NCBI GenBank assembly: GCA_958413765.1
Contig: CATYVH010000006.1
Span: 1-64,000 of the forward strand
Direction of reading: 5' to 3'
Length of the DNA: 64,000 nucleotides
DNA from: an uncultured Collinsella sp.
GTDB taxonomy: Bacteria > Actinomycetota > Coriobacteriia > Coriobacteriales > Coriobacteriaceae
The first letter of the stretch is position 1. Every line of letters begins with the position of its first letter. Under the pieces are notes generated by a model, which was given only the letters and a program-made list of their open reading frames with translations, made no database searches and was not told the origin of the DNA. This document shows, piece by piece, positions 7,438 to 15,913 of the stretch. The position numbers were made by a program, and so were the translations under genes.

Positions 7438-8844
7438 CTACTCTGTGGTGTCATCGTCCTCGGCAAGTTGGGGGAACACGGCGTCCTTGGGCATGGTGAC
7501 CTTCGTCAGCGAGGTGAGCTTTTTGCTCAGCGACGTGTCCGTCTTAACCAGGTCGCTGAGCGTCACGATCTTGTAGCCGTCGGCAATGAGGCCGTCGATA
7601 ATCTGCGGCAGCGCCTCGAGCGTCTGCTCGGCGCATTCGTCTCTATCGGTGAGCAGCACGATATTGCCCGGCGTCACCGAATCGAGCACCGTTGAGACCT
7701 GCTCGTCGGCACCGTTGAGCAGCCAGTCGCCCGAGTCGATATTCCACGAGGCCACGGCGGAGACCAGGTCCATCGCATCAATCCAGTTTTGCTCGTCAAA
7801 GGCAGCGTAGGGAGCACGCAGCAGCATCGTCTTCACGCCGGTCGCCGACTTAATCGCATCGGTGCCTTTCGTGATCTGCTCGCGTACCGCCTCACGGTCC
7901 TGACCCTTGAGCGAATCGTCGCTGTAGCTGTTGGATCCGATTTCGCACCCGGCATCGACAATCGCCTTGGCCGTAGCAGGCGAGGCCTCGGCCGCATCGC
8001 CCGACAGGAAGAACGTCGCGGTGACGCCCTTTTCCTTGAGTACCTGCAAAATCTGCTTGGTCGCGCCGCTCGGACCCTCGTCAAACGTCAGCGCCACGTA
8101 CTTTTTGTTGCCCTTGGGCGCCACGCTGGCGCACGCAACGACGCAATCGGTGACGGGCACAACCTCGCCGCGGTCCTGCGTCTTGCCCGACTGCTCACCA
8201 ACCCACACCTCGGAGCGGCCCTGGACACCCCACGTCTGCACATACTCTATGGCGCCCGTGCCCTCGACCTTGAGCTTGGGCTCGATAACCGTAGCCTGAA
8301 TCTCGTGCTTCTCGTAGGTGTTACGGCCATCCTTGACCGTCACCTTCTCGCCGCCCTCAAGTTCGCGGCTATCCCATTTGCCCTGCTTCACGCGCTTGCC
8401 GTCGACCTTCACCGACAGCTTTTCGCCGCCATGGCGCTTGAGCACGCTGTCATCGACGGCCAGCAGGTCGCCTGCGTCGTAGGCGTCAGTCAACTCCTGG
8501 TCGTCGATGAGATTCTGCAGCGTAGAGCCGACGCGCACCGCGGTCTTTTGCCCGTTGAGTTCCACGTCCACGCTGCGGTTGACGTAGCCCACGACGGCAG
8601 CGATAAACAACACGAGTGCGCAACCCACGGCGATGAGCGCATAGGGCAGGCGAGACGAACGACGGGGCGTACGGCTGTTGCCGGTGCGCGCGCTGCGATC
8701 GCTAAAGCCGCGGCTATGGTTGAGGTACATCGCGCCGGGCTTACGGTGACGCTTGCGCTGACCGCTGGGCAGCTGCCCCAGATCGCGGCGCGCCGTCGGA
8801 CGCGTACCCGAACGCCCGTTTAAGTTGGATCCGTTTTGGCGCAT
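7438..8844 (-). CDS. Polysaccharide deacetylase-like (NodB/CE4) membrane protein with a degenerate metal site
   Basis: A 468-residue protein: basic N-terminal tail (1-66), one membrane anchor (67-88), an extracellular beta-rich segment resembling DUF348 domains (92-185), then a NodB-type domain from about 249. The fold landmarks are present: TFDEGP (253-258), EIGSNSYSDD (301-310), RAPY (343-346), DSGDW (370-374) and VLLTD (396-400). The catalytic metal ligands are not. The second Asp of TFDDGP is E256, the two His of the H-x3-H motif are N305 and D309, and the late LH motif is LT. A zinc-dependent peptidoglycan deacetylase role is therefore doubtful; it may be a non-catalytic wall-binding protein or use another metal. 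GGGGGAGG precedes the ATG at 8844. Confidence 0.75.
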   Translation of the reverse strand: MRQNGSNLNGRSGTRPTARRDLGQLPSGQRKRHRKPGAMYLNHSRGFSDRSARTGNSRTPRRSSRLPYALIAVGCALVLFIAAVVGYVNRSVDVELNGQKTAVRVGSTLQNLIDDQELTDAYDAGDLLAVDDSVLKRHGGEKLSVKVDGKRVKQGKWDSRELEGGEKVTVKDGRNTYEKHEIQATVIEPKLKVEGTGAIEYVQTWGVQGRSEVWVGEQSGKTQDRGEVVPVTDCVVACASVAPKGNKKYVALTFDEGPSGATKQILQVLKEKGVTATFFLSGDAAEASPATAKAIVDAGCEIGSNSYSDDSLKGQDREAVREQITKGTDAIKSATGVKTMLLRAPYAAFDEQNWIDAMDLVSAVASWNIDSGDWLLNGADEQVSTVLDSVTPGNIVLLTDRDECAEQTLEALPQIIDGLIADGYKIVTLSDLVKTDTSLSKKLTSLTKVTMPKDAVFPQLAEDDDTTE

Positions 8845-8865
8845 ATGCCCTCCCCCATAAACACA

Positions 8866-8895
8866 GCAAGCCGGAGCAACAGGTCTCCGGCTTGC
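8866..8895 (-). terminator. Probable terminator of the PRC-barrel gene
   Basis: An 11-bp stem (GCAAGCCGGAG with its complement) with an 8-base loop, about 20 bases after the stop codon, followed on the minus strand by TGTGTTTATG, only moderately T-rich. Confidence 0.55.
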
Positions 8896-8916
8896 CTCCC
8901 ATCATTTGGTACGTCG

Positions 8917-9672
8917 CTATTTTGTAGCTTTTGACGAGCCTCCGCTCGCCTTTTGGTATTCGTCCTTAAAGGCCTTGAACATGCCGCGCGTCTTGCCGAG
9001 CTGCTTGCCCAGTGCGCGACTGCCCTTGTCCACGGCAACCGATCCCTTGTCGTCGAGCACCTTGGCGCCCTTTTTGACCTTGTCGCCCACCACGACGCTG
9101 GCCTCGGCGGCCTTGGCAGCCGCACCGCCCGAATACCCGAGCGACTTGACCTCGTCCGAGACGACCATCGCGCCGTTCTCGTAGCCGCGCAGCATCGTCG
9201 GTGGCACCTGCGTGTCACCAACCAAAACACTCGAAGCAGCACCGGCGGTCACATAGAATGCCTGCACGATGCCCGAGCGTGGCTTAAACTCAACGTCCGA
9301 GCAATAGCCCACGACGTCGCCCGATTCCGTGCGCACGTCCATACCGACCCAGATGATGCAATCGTCCAGGTTGATGTCGAGGCGCTTGGCGGCGGCGGCA
9401 TCGTACGTGTCCTTGACGTCATCGACCGCAATGGCGCCCTCGTAGACACCAATGGCGTCGAGCGCCACGAATCGGTCGGGACGCTCGATCATGCCCGCGA
9501 TATCGGACTGGCGGACCATAAAGCCGACCACGCGCGTACCGCCCGGGGTAAAGACCGGAAAGTGAATCTTTCCGAGCTTTTTAGGGCTGCGCGGCGTGCC
9601 GTCCTTTTTGGTGCGCTTGTCCTCGGTAGGCTTGCGATAAATCTTGGCGCCGACAAAATCCCCGGCGCGCAT
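8917..9672 (-). CDS. PRC-barrel domain protein
   Basis: A 251-residue soluble protein. Two regions have the short beta-strand pattern of PRC-barrel domains: about 1-95 (DFVGAKIYRKP, then GKIHFPVFTPGGTRVVGFMV) and about 100-170 (DVRTESGDVVGYCSDVEF). The C-terminal 70 residues are Lys/Gly/Ala-rich and probably disordered (VVVGDKVKKGAKVLDDKGS). The start ATG shares one base with the stop of the preceding YtxH-like gene (TAATG), so translation is coupled. PRC-barrels occur in photosynthetic, RNA-processing and envelope proteins, and the family gives no specific function. A second PRC-like segment occurs nearby in the MgtE-like protein. Role unknown. Confidence 0.6.
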   Translation of the reverse strand: MRAGDFVGAKIYRKPTEDKRTKKDGTPRSPKKLGKIHFPVFTPGGTRVVGFMVRQSDIAGMIERPDRFVALDAIGVYEGAIAVDDVKDTYDAAAAKRLDINLDDCIIWVGMDVRTESGDVVGYCSDVEFKPRSGIVQAFYVTAGAASSVLVGDTQVPPTMLRGYENGAMVVSDEVKSLGYSGGAAAKAAEASVVVGDKVKKGAKVLDDKGSVAVDKGSRALGKQLGKTRGMFKAFKDEYQKASGGSSKATK

Positions 9673-9673
9673 T

Positions 9674-10061
9674 ATGCCTCGGTCGAGGGCTCCGCAGCCT
9701 CGGTATCAGCCTCGACGGCGTTCTCGACCACGACGTCGGCGGCAGGCGTCACGTTGCCACCCGAAATGGCGTCGTTGAGCTGCTCGCGCAGCTGGTCCAT
9801 GCGCTCGCGGGCCAGGTCGACCTTGGCGCGCAGGTCGTCGGTCTTGGCGTCGACCATCGGGCCAAAGTCATTCACCGCAGCACGGGCCTCCTCGGCGCTG
9901 TGCTCGTAGGTGTCGCGCATATTGTCCCAGGCGTCGTTGGCGATATCGGCAGCCATGGCGCGGGTCTCGGCGCCCGAGCGCGGAGCCAGAGCAACACCGA
10001 TAATAGCGCCGGCAGCAGCACCAAAAAGTGCGCCGGAGACAAAGCTGAAAGTCTTACCCAT
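9674..10061 (-). CDS. YtxH-like small membrane-anchored protein
   Basis: About 128 residues. MGKTFSFVSGALFGAAAGAIIGVALAP is a glycine-zipper-like membrane segment characteristic of the YtxH family, followed by SGAETR and a long charged amphipathic helix (residues about 40-95) that could form a coiled coil. The C-terminus is acidic. The frame is open further upstream, but GAGAGG 7 bases before the ATG at 10061 and the family's usual start favour this choice; ATG at 10067 is the alternative. The stop TAA (9672-9674) shares its last base with the PRC-barrel start. YtxH proteins are often stress-induced; the precise role is not known. Confidence 0.7.
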
Positions 10062-10197
10062 GATCATTCCTCTCCTGCGGGCACGTCGGTGCCCACCGTT
10101 TGAATGCTGTCCATTATACCCGCAGCGCATCACTTGCCGCTCCGCTCATCTGCGTACGGCAAAGGCGCAGGTACGTGATGGTGATAAACGCGTAGGC

Positions 10198-11031
10198 CTA
10201 CTCCTGGGGCATAGCCGGCATGGCCACCGTGGCACCCGGGTCCTCGCCGGCGCCGTCCACGAGCGGCAGGCCGCCCTCATGCGCAGGTCCTGCCGGAACC
10301 GTCGCCGCACCGCCAAAGACGGCAGCGGAGGCCTCGTGGTTCTCGGCAACCGCGCCCTCGGTATCAATCGCCACCTGGGGCTCGTCGTCAAAGTTGGGGA
10401 CGCCCTGGGGCTCGGTGGGAACGGGCTCGGCGGTCGCATCGGCAACGGGCTCGGCGTCGACCGGCACATCGCCCTCGTCAGCGCCCTCGTCCTCGGCAGC
10501 ATCTTCGCCGTTCGCGGCGGCGACGGCCTCGTGAGGATCCTTGCCCTCGGCCTCGGCGCGCATGCCCAGCACCAGGCTGCGCAGGCCCGCGACCGTGCCT
10601 TCCACGTCGGGGGCAGGCTGGTCGGCGTGCAGGTACGCCCAGTCCATCATAAAGGTGGCCGACGACAGCGCACCGATGGCCAGTGCGTCGTCGGGACACG
10701 AAAGCTCGACCTCAAAGACACGCTCGTCATGCTCGCTTACGCGCGTGCGGCCGCACGAGATGCTACCGGCAAGACCGGTCTCGTTCATGAGCTCGACCGT
10801 CACGTGCTCCAGCAGGTGGCAGAGCTCGGTCTGACCCATGCAGTCCTGGAACTCGCGGCCGGAATCGCCCAGGCACAGGTGCTTGGCAATCGCCGGCACC
10901 AGGTAGTACACGCGCGCCGTGGCCTCGATGTCCTCCGAGGTCATGAGCGGCATGCCGGGGTTCACCAGCACATGCGCGCAGATCTTGTCCTCGCTGACGG
11001 TGACCTTAAGGATGTTGAACAGGCCTGCCAT
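10198..11031 (-). CDS. Protein resembling the cyanophycin synthetase N-terminal domain
   Basis: A 277-residue protein. Residues 1-150 resemble the N-terminal domain of cyanophycin synthetases and related Mur-ligase-like enzymes: the segment ELCHLLEHVTVELMNETG followed by ISCGRTR matches the LLEHVALELQ and CGRT landmarks of that family. The ATP-grasp and ligase domains that make cyanophycin are absent here. Residues about 165-277 are a very acidic, Ala/Pro/Glu-rich tail, probably disordered. GGGGAGAG lies 5 bases before the ATG. It sits between a YtxH-like gene and a CNNM/CorC gene on the same strand. A stand-alone domain of this kind has no function I can name. Confidence 0.55.
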   Translation of the reverse strand: MAGLFNILKVTVSEDKICAHVLVNPGMPLMTSEDIEATARVYYLVPAIAKHLCLGDSGREFQDCMGQTELCHLLEHVTVELMNETGLAGSISCGRTRVSEHDERVFEVELSCPDDALAIGALSSATFMMDWAYLHADQPAPDVEGTVAGLRSLVLGMRAEAEGKDPHEAVAAANGEDAAEDEGADEGDVPVDAEPVADATAEPVPTEPQGVPNFDDEPQVAIDTEGAVAENHEASAAVFGGAATVPAGPAHEGGLPLVDGAGEDPGATVAMPAMPQE

Positions 11032-11055
11032 AACTCTCCCCTACTCTTCCTTGCC

Positions 11056-12429
11056 CTACTCGTCGCCGTCGTGCGGATTCGCGGAACCCGCACCCGACGT
11101 CGTCGGCTCGTTTACCGAAGACTCGGAATCCTTCTTATCGGTTTCGGCCGGAGCGATCACGCGAATGAGCGAGATGCGCTGGCCACGCATCGACTGCACT
11201 TTAAACTTGTACCCCGCGACCTCAAACACCTCTCCGATGTCGGGCACCGAGTCACAAAGCTCCAAAATCCAGCCGGCGATGGTCTCATAATCATCGCTTT
11301 CCTCGAGCGGCCAACCAAGCTCAATCGCGTCATCGCACGAAAAACGCCCATCGACGAGCCACTCGCGGCGTGAGAGGCGCGTGAGGTACTTGTTGTCGGG
11401 GTCGAACTCGTCCTCAATCTCGCCCACGATCTCCTCGACGATATCCTCGATGGTGATGATGCCGGCCGTACCGCCGTACTCGTCCACGACCACTACGATC
11501 TGGTCGTGCGAGGTCTGCATCTCGGACAGCAGCGGCAGGATGTCCTTGGTGTCGGGCACAAAGGTGGCGTCGCGCAAAAAGTCGGCGATAGGCTGGTCGC
11601 CCTTGCCGTCGAGCGAGGGCTGGATCAGGTCCTTGATGTGCGCGATGCCGGCGACGTTGTCGGGATCCTCGTGATAGACGGGGATGCGGCTAAAGCCGGT
11701 CTGGCGCATGGTGGACAGCACGTCGGCGACCGTCTCGTCGTCCTCGCACATGGTGGTGTCCACACGCGGCACCATGACCTCGCGGGCAACGGTGTCGCCC
11801 AGGTCAAAGATCTCGTGGATCATGCGCTTTTCCTCGTCGAGCAGGTCGCCCTGCTCCGAGACCATGTACTTGATCTCTTCCTCCGAGACGTTCTGGCGAT
11901 CATCGGCGCTCTTGATGCGCAGGATGCGGGCCAAACCATCGGAGCAGGCACCGGTCAGCCACACGAGCGGGCGGGCGATCTTTTGGAAAAACGACAACGG
12001 TCCCACGACCTGCTTGGACACGCCCTCGGCATTGGCCAGGCCGATGCGCTTGGGGACGAGCTCGCCGATCACGATGGACACAAAGGCGACGGCGACGGTG
12101 ATGATGACCGGCGCCAGGCCGCGTGCGATGGCGGAAAGCGGCGCGATGCCAAAGCTCATGAGCCACGTGGCGAGCGGGTCGGACAGGCTCGTCGAGGCGA
12201 CGGCGGACGAGGCGAAGCCCACGAGCGTGATGGCGACCTGGATGGTGGCGAGCAGCTGGTCGGAGTCGGCGGCCAGCTTAATGGCACGCTCGGCGCGCTT
12301 GTCGCCTTCCTCGGCCTCATGCTCCAGCACGGCGCGCTTGGCCGTGGTGAGCGCCATCTCGGACATAGAGAAGTAGCCGTTGATGAGGGTCAAAACGAGG
12401 GTGGTGATAAGGGAGATGGTTATGTCCAT
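11056..12429 (-). CDS. CNNM/CorC-type membrane protein with CBS pair (HlyC/CorC family)
   Basis: A 457-residue protein with the order DUF21/CNNM transmembrane domain (1-190), CBS pair (about 200-330, beginning VMVPRVDTTMC and ending EYGGTAGIITIEDIVEEIVGE) and CorC_HlyC domain (about 350-430). It is linked to Mg2+/Co2+ efflux or Mg homeostasis in characterised members. The start at 12429 (MDITISLITTLVLTLINGYFSMSE) begins the first membrane helix; a GGAGG about 15 bases upstream is rather distant, so the start is less certain than usual. It follows the Mg-related cluster but lies in a separate gene group. The C-terminal tail is acidic. Confidence 0.85.
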   Translation of the reverse strand: MDITISLITTLVLTLINGYFSMSEMALTTAKRAVLEHEAEEGDKRAERAIKLAADSDQLLATIQVAITLVGFASSAVASTSLSDPLATWLMSFGIAPLSAIARGLAPVIITVAVAFVSIVIGELVPKRIGLANAEGVSKQVVGPLSFFQKIARPLVWLTGACSDGLARILRIKSADDRQNVSEEEIKYMVSEQGDLLDEEKRMIHEIFDLGDTVAREVMVPRVDTTMCEDDETVADVLSTMRQTGFSRIPVYHEDPDNVAGIAHIKDLIQPSLDGKGDQPIADFLRDATFVPDTKDILPLLSEMQTSHDQIVVVVDEYGGTAGIITIEDIVEEIVGEIEDEFDPDNKYLTRLSRREWLVDGRFSCDDAIELGWPLEESDDYETIAGWILELCDSVPDIGEVFEVAGYKFKVQSMRGQRISLIRVIAPAETDKKDSESSVNEPTTSGAGSANPHDGDE

Positions 12430-12537
12430 CGGGAGTTTCTCGAACCTCCAAGATTCGGGACGTTGGGTAGTAAGCGTAGGTGACGGATAGGGCAATTGCG
12501 CCGGTCGCCCGTGCGAGCGGGGCCGTGGGCGCGGTCG

Positions 12538-13221
12538 CTAGATTACGAAGAGGATCACCGCCATGAACTGGAAGATGCTGCCGGCGAGCACCCACAAGTG
12601 GAAAACACTGTGCAGATAGCGCACGTTTTTGGCGATATAGAACGGCACGCCCGCGGTGTAGCACACGCCGCCGACGGCGAGCAGGGCAAGTGCCACGGGG
12701 TTGAGCAGCGCCACAAGTTCGGGCAGCTTAAAGACAACGAGCCAGCCCATCAGCAGGTAGACCAGGCCGCTTACCCAGTGCGGTTGACGCTCGCGCATAA
12801 AGCACTCGAGGGCGATGCCGATAATGGCGATGGCCCATACGGCAAAGAACAGCACGGCGCCGCCGTCGTTTGCGAGCGTGATGAGGCAAAACGGCGTATA
12901 GCTGCCGGCTATGAGCAGGTAGATGCAGCTGTGGTCGATGATGCGGAACACGCGCTTGGCGCGCGCGGGTTGAATCGCATGGTAGAGCGTGGAGGCTAGG
13001 TATTCGAGAATAATACTGGCGCCGTAGACGATTGCCGCGGCCATGTGGGCCGGGCCACCGCCGCGCAGTGCAGCGAATACGATCAGGAGCACCAGACCCG
13101 CGATACCCAGCAAGCAGCCGACACCATGGGTGACGGAGTTCATGATCTCCTCGCCCACCGTGTAGTGCGGAACGGCCGCGGCCTTGGGTCGCGGCTTGGA
13201 ACTGTCGCTCGAATCGGACAT
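12538..13221 (-). CDS. Hemolysin III / PAQR family membrane protein
   Basis: A 227-residue protein with seven predicted membrane helices. All PAQR/HlyIII landmarks are visible: EEIMNSVTHGVG near the N-terminus, STLYHA after helix 2, DHSCIYLLIAGSYTPF in the middle, and SVFHLWVLAG at the C-terminus, giving the conserved Ser-Asp-His metal site. The start at 13221 is preferred because GGAGG lies upstream; an in-frame TTG at 13239 overlaps that site. Characterised relatives range from pore-forming proteins to ceramidase-like hydrolases; most bacterial members are uncharacterised. It appears monocistronic. Confidence 0.88.
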   Translation of the reverse strand: MSDSSDSSKPRPKAAAVPHYTVGEEIMNSVTHGVGCLLGIAGLVLLIVFAALRGGGPAHMAAAIVYGASIILEYLASTLYHAIQPARAKRVFRIIDHSCIYLLIAGSYTPFCLITLANDGGAVLFFAVWAIAIIGIALECFMRERQPHWVSGLVYLLMGWLVVFKLPELVALLNPVALALLAVGGVCYTAGVPFYIAKNVRYLHSVFHLWVLAGSIFQFMAVILFVI

Positions 13222-13328
13222 GCCGGTTACATCCTCCAACGTAAAGAGTTCTCAACACTATATCAAAGCGTCTGGGTGCGTGCGAAATTTGCACCATACG
13301 TGACCCTTTGTTTACCCATTCTTTGCCT

Positions 13329-13387
13329 GTTGACGCATCAACGGTGAACGTCCATAATGCGCTTGCATTAAATGTTGATGCATTAAC
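13329..13387 (+). promoter_or_regulatory. Promoter with two matching operator-like palindromes
   Basis: TTGACG (13330-13335) and CATAAT (13353-13358) are separated by 17 bases, a good sigma-70-type promoter. GTTGACGCATCAAC (13329-13342) covers the minus 35 box and GTTGATGCATTAAC (13374-13387) lies just downstream of the start point. Both fit GTTGAYGCATYAAC, 45 bp apart centre to centre. This arrangement suggests a repressor controlling the alpha/beta hydrolase gene. Confidence 0.6.
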
Positions 13388-13407
13388 ATCTTATAGGAGA
13401 ATACCGC

Positions 13408-14373
13408 ATGGCTCAAAACGCACATTCCCATCGAAAGCTCAAGATAGCCGGCATCGTTGCACTGGTGGTTGTCATTGCGCTGCTCGGATTTGCCGGCAAC
13501 TTTCTGTTTGACTTCGCGCTGAATCCCCGCGCGCCATACACCATGAAGATGATGCAGGACGGCAAGGACGACAAAGAAAGTGAGCAGCCGGATGCCGAGG
13601 GAACCGAGGCGCGGGCATGGTTTAAAGAGAACCGCGAGAGCAGCAGCCTCACCGCAGATGACGGAACCGAACTTGCCGCTTGGTATTTTGCCGCCCCAGA
13701 GAGCACGCACAATTACGCTATCTGCCTACACGGATACACCGACGAGCCCATCGGCATGGCCCGATACGTCAAACGATTCCACGACCGCGGCATGAACGTA
13801 CTCGCACCCGCCGCCCGCGCCCACGAGCGCTCCGGCGGCGACTATATCGGCATGGGCTGGCCCGAGCGGCTCGATGTCGTTGCATGGATTGGGCGGATCG
13901 TTCAGGCTGACCCCGAGGCACGCATCCTGGTCTTTGGCGAGTCGATGGGTGCGGCAACCGCCATGGATGTCGCGGGGGAATCTCTGCCCGCAAACGTGAA
14001 ATGCATTATCGAGGACTGTGGTTATACGAGTGTTTGGGACGAGTTTTCTCTGCAGCTCAAGGACGTGTTCGGGCTGCCCAGCTTTCCCTTGCTCGATGTA
14101 GCAAACTTGGTGTGCAACGTGCGCGCGGGCTACGACTTTCATAAGGCGAGCAGTGTGGAGCAACTCAAACACGCGACGGTTCCCATGCTGTTTATCCACG
14201 GCGACCAGGACACCTTTGTGCCGTACGACATGCTCGACCAAAACTACGACGCGTGCGCCAGCAAGGTCAAGCAAAAGCTCACCATCCATGGCGCCACCCA
14301 CGCCAAGAGTGCGCAAGTTAACCCCGAGCTCTACTGGAACACGGTCGACGACTTCCTCGACGAGTATTTTTAG
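13408..14373 (+). CDS. Membrane-anchored alpha/beta hydrolase (BAAT/dienelactone-like)
   Basis: A 321-residue protein with an N-terminal signal anchor (residues 12-37) and an extracytoplasmic alpha/beta-hydrolase domain. The nucleophile elbow is GESMGA with S179; the acid is probably D268 in HGDQDTFVP; the base is H298 in GATHAKS. ICLHGYTDE (105-113) forms the oxyanion-hole HG motif. The fold and anchor resemble the YjfP/Bem46-like esterases and cephalosporin-deacetylase relatives common in Gram-positives; the substrate is unknown. An AGGAG site precedes the ATG. The gene is alone between a promoter with paired operators and a strong terminator. Confidence 0.85.
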   Translation: MAQNAHSHRKLKIAGIVALVVVIALLGFAGNFLFDFALNPRAPYTMKMMQDGKDDKESEQPDAEGTEARAWFKENRESSSLTADDGTELAAWYFAAPESTHNYAICLHGYTDEPIGMARYVKRFHDRGMNVLAPAARAHERSGGDYIGMGWPERLDVVAWIGRIVQADPEARILVFGESMGAATAMDVAGESLPANVKCIIEDCGYTSVWDEFSLQLKDVFGLPSFPLLDVANLVCNVRAGYDFHKASSVEQLKHATVPMLFIHGDQDTFVPYDMLDQNYDACASKVKQKLTIHGATHAKSAQVNPELYWNTVDDFLDEYF

Positions 14374-14418
14374 GCAAATAGTACGGTTTACTGGTCTATC
14401 TGACCCCTAGCACTTCCG

Positions 14419-14457
14419 AAAATCCGCCCGCGAGCACAGCGCTCGCGGGCGGATTTT
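14419..14457. terminator. Bidirectional intrinsic terminator between convergent genes
   Basis: A perfect 17-bp stem (arms 14419-14435 and 14441-14457, beginning AAAATCCGCCCGCGAGC) with a 5-base loop, A-tract on one side and T-tract on the other. It serves both the hydrolase and the DUF362 gene. Confidence 0.9.
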
Positions 14458-14504
14458 GCTTGAATTAAGCCACGAATGCGCTTGATATGTCCAATAGTTA
14501 GGTG

Positions 14505-15710
14505 CTACTTGACCTCGATGAGCTCGTACTTGCTCGTGCCCAGGCCGATCTTCTCGGCATGCGCGATGCACGCGCGCCAGTCGGTGTCGGGATGCGTGAT
14601 GCAGAAGGGATCCTTGGCCTGCTCGCCCTCCAGATGCTCGTGATTATGCTCCATCTTGGCCGCGCTGTCGGTAAGCTCGGTGTTAGGCAGCGGCTCGGAC
14701 GCCAGGACGGCGTCGGCGCAGGCCTGGTCGATGGCGACCGGGTCGAAGCTCGCGAACATGCCGATGTCGTTGACGATGGGCGTGTCATTCTCGGGATGGC
14801 AGTCGCAGTTGGGGCTGATGTCCACGGCGAGCGAGATGTGGAAGCTCGGGCGGCCGTCGACGATGGCCTTGGTGTACTCAGCGATCTTGTAGTTGAGTAC
14901 GTCGGCCGCGGCATCATAGTCGGGCTTGATGCAGTCCTGGTTGCACGCCGCAATGCAGCGTCCGCAGCCCACGCAGCGATCGTGGTCGATAGCGGCAACG
15001 TGAACCGTACGGGTTTTGCCGTTGGCAAGCTCGCGCTCACGCGTACCGTCAAACGTGATGGCGCTGTGCGCGCATATCTTCTCGCAGGCACGGCAACCTA
15101 CGCAGTTGGTGGTATCGACGCTCGGCTTGCCAGCGGCGTGCTGCTCCATCTTGCCGGCACGGCTACCGCCGCCCATACCCAGGTTCTTCATGGCACCGCC
15201 AAAGCCGGCCTGCTCATGGCCCTTAAAGTGGGTGAGGCTGATCACGATGTCGGCATCCATGAGCGCCTGACCGATCTTGGCCTCGCGCACGTACTCGCCA
15301 CCCTCGACCGGGACGAGCGCCTCGTCGGTACCTTTGAGGCCGTCGGCGATGATGATCTGGCAGCCCGTGGCATACGGGGTAAAGCCGTTCTGGTAGGCGG
15401 TATCGATGTGCTCGAGCGCGTTTTTGCGGCTGCCCACATAGAGCGTGTTGCAGTCGGTGAGGAAGGGCTTGCCGCCCAGCTCCTTCACCACGTCGGCGAC
15501 GGCGCGGGCGTAGTTTGGGCGCAAAAAGCTCAGGTTGCCCAGCTCGCCAAAGTGAATCTTGATGGCGACAAACTTGTTCTCGAAGTCGATCTGCTCAATG
15601 CCGGCGCGGCGAATGAGGCGCTTGAGTTTGTCGAGCTGGCTCTCGCGAGCATGCGTGCGCAGGTTGGTGAAGTACACCTTTGCCGGTGCTGCGGGTGCGG
15701 TTGCGGTCAT
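14505..15710 (-). CDS. DUF362 protein with two [4Fe-4S] clusters
   Basis: A 401-residue protein: an N-terminal DUF362 domain (about 10-195, with KIHFGELGNLSFLRP and SLTHFKGHEQAGFGGAMKNLGMG), then a bacterial-type double [4Fe-4S] ferredoxin insert (CVGCRACEKIC at about 203 and CVGCGRCIAACNQDC at about 247), then the rest of DUF362. The family is widespread in anaerobes and assumed to act in electron transfer, but its reaction is unknown. It is probably cytoplasmic, as there is no signal peptide. It appears monocistronic. Confidence 0.85.
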   Translation of the reverse strand: MTATAPAAPAKVYFTNLRTHARESQLDKLKRLIRRAGIEQIDFENKFVAIKIHFGELGNLSFLRPNYARAVADVVKELGGKPFLTDCNTLYVGSRKNALEHIDTAYQNGFTPYATGCQIIIADGLKGTDEALVPVEGGEYVREAKIGQALMDADIVISLTHFKGHEQAGFGGAMKNLGMGGGSRAGKMEQHAAGKPSVDTTNCVGCRACEKICAHSAITFDGTRERELANGKTRTVHVAAIDHDRCVGCGRCIAACNQDCIKPDYDAAADVLNYKIAEYTKAIVDGRPSFHISLAVDISPNCDCHPENDTPIVNDIGMFASFDPVAIDQACADAVLASEPLPNTELTDSAAKMEHNHEHLEGEQAKDPFCITHPDTDWRACIAHAEKIGLGTSKYELIEVK

Positions 15711-15791
15711 AGATATATCCCCTCGGTCTATATGGCGTTACAGACATAGAGGATGGTACCCGGTGAAGTGGGGTTGAAGTCAAGCACGGCC

Positions 15792-15912
15792 ACTCATTGG
15801 GGACAGACTTAAATGAGTGCCGTCAGGGACAGTCCCTGCCAGCCCGGCCGACGAGCCGGCAATCCGACAAAGACTGTCCCCGATGACTAGTCGTTTAAGA
15901 ACGTCCCCAATT
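15792..15912. repeat. REP-like composite repeat
   Basis: It contains ACTCATTGGGGACAGACTTA followed by AATGAGT, then CAGGGACAGTCCCTGCCAGCC, a GCCGG-rich stem, GACTGTCCCC, and finally the inverted TCGTTTAAGAACGTCCCCAA word seen at 7405. The same word set occurs at 19400-19532. It fills the spacer between the DUF362 and FtsX-permease genes; no gene is seen in it. Confidence 0.65.
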
Positions 15913-15913
15913 G

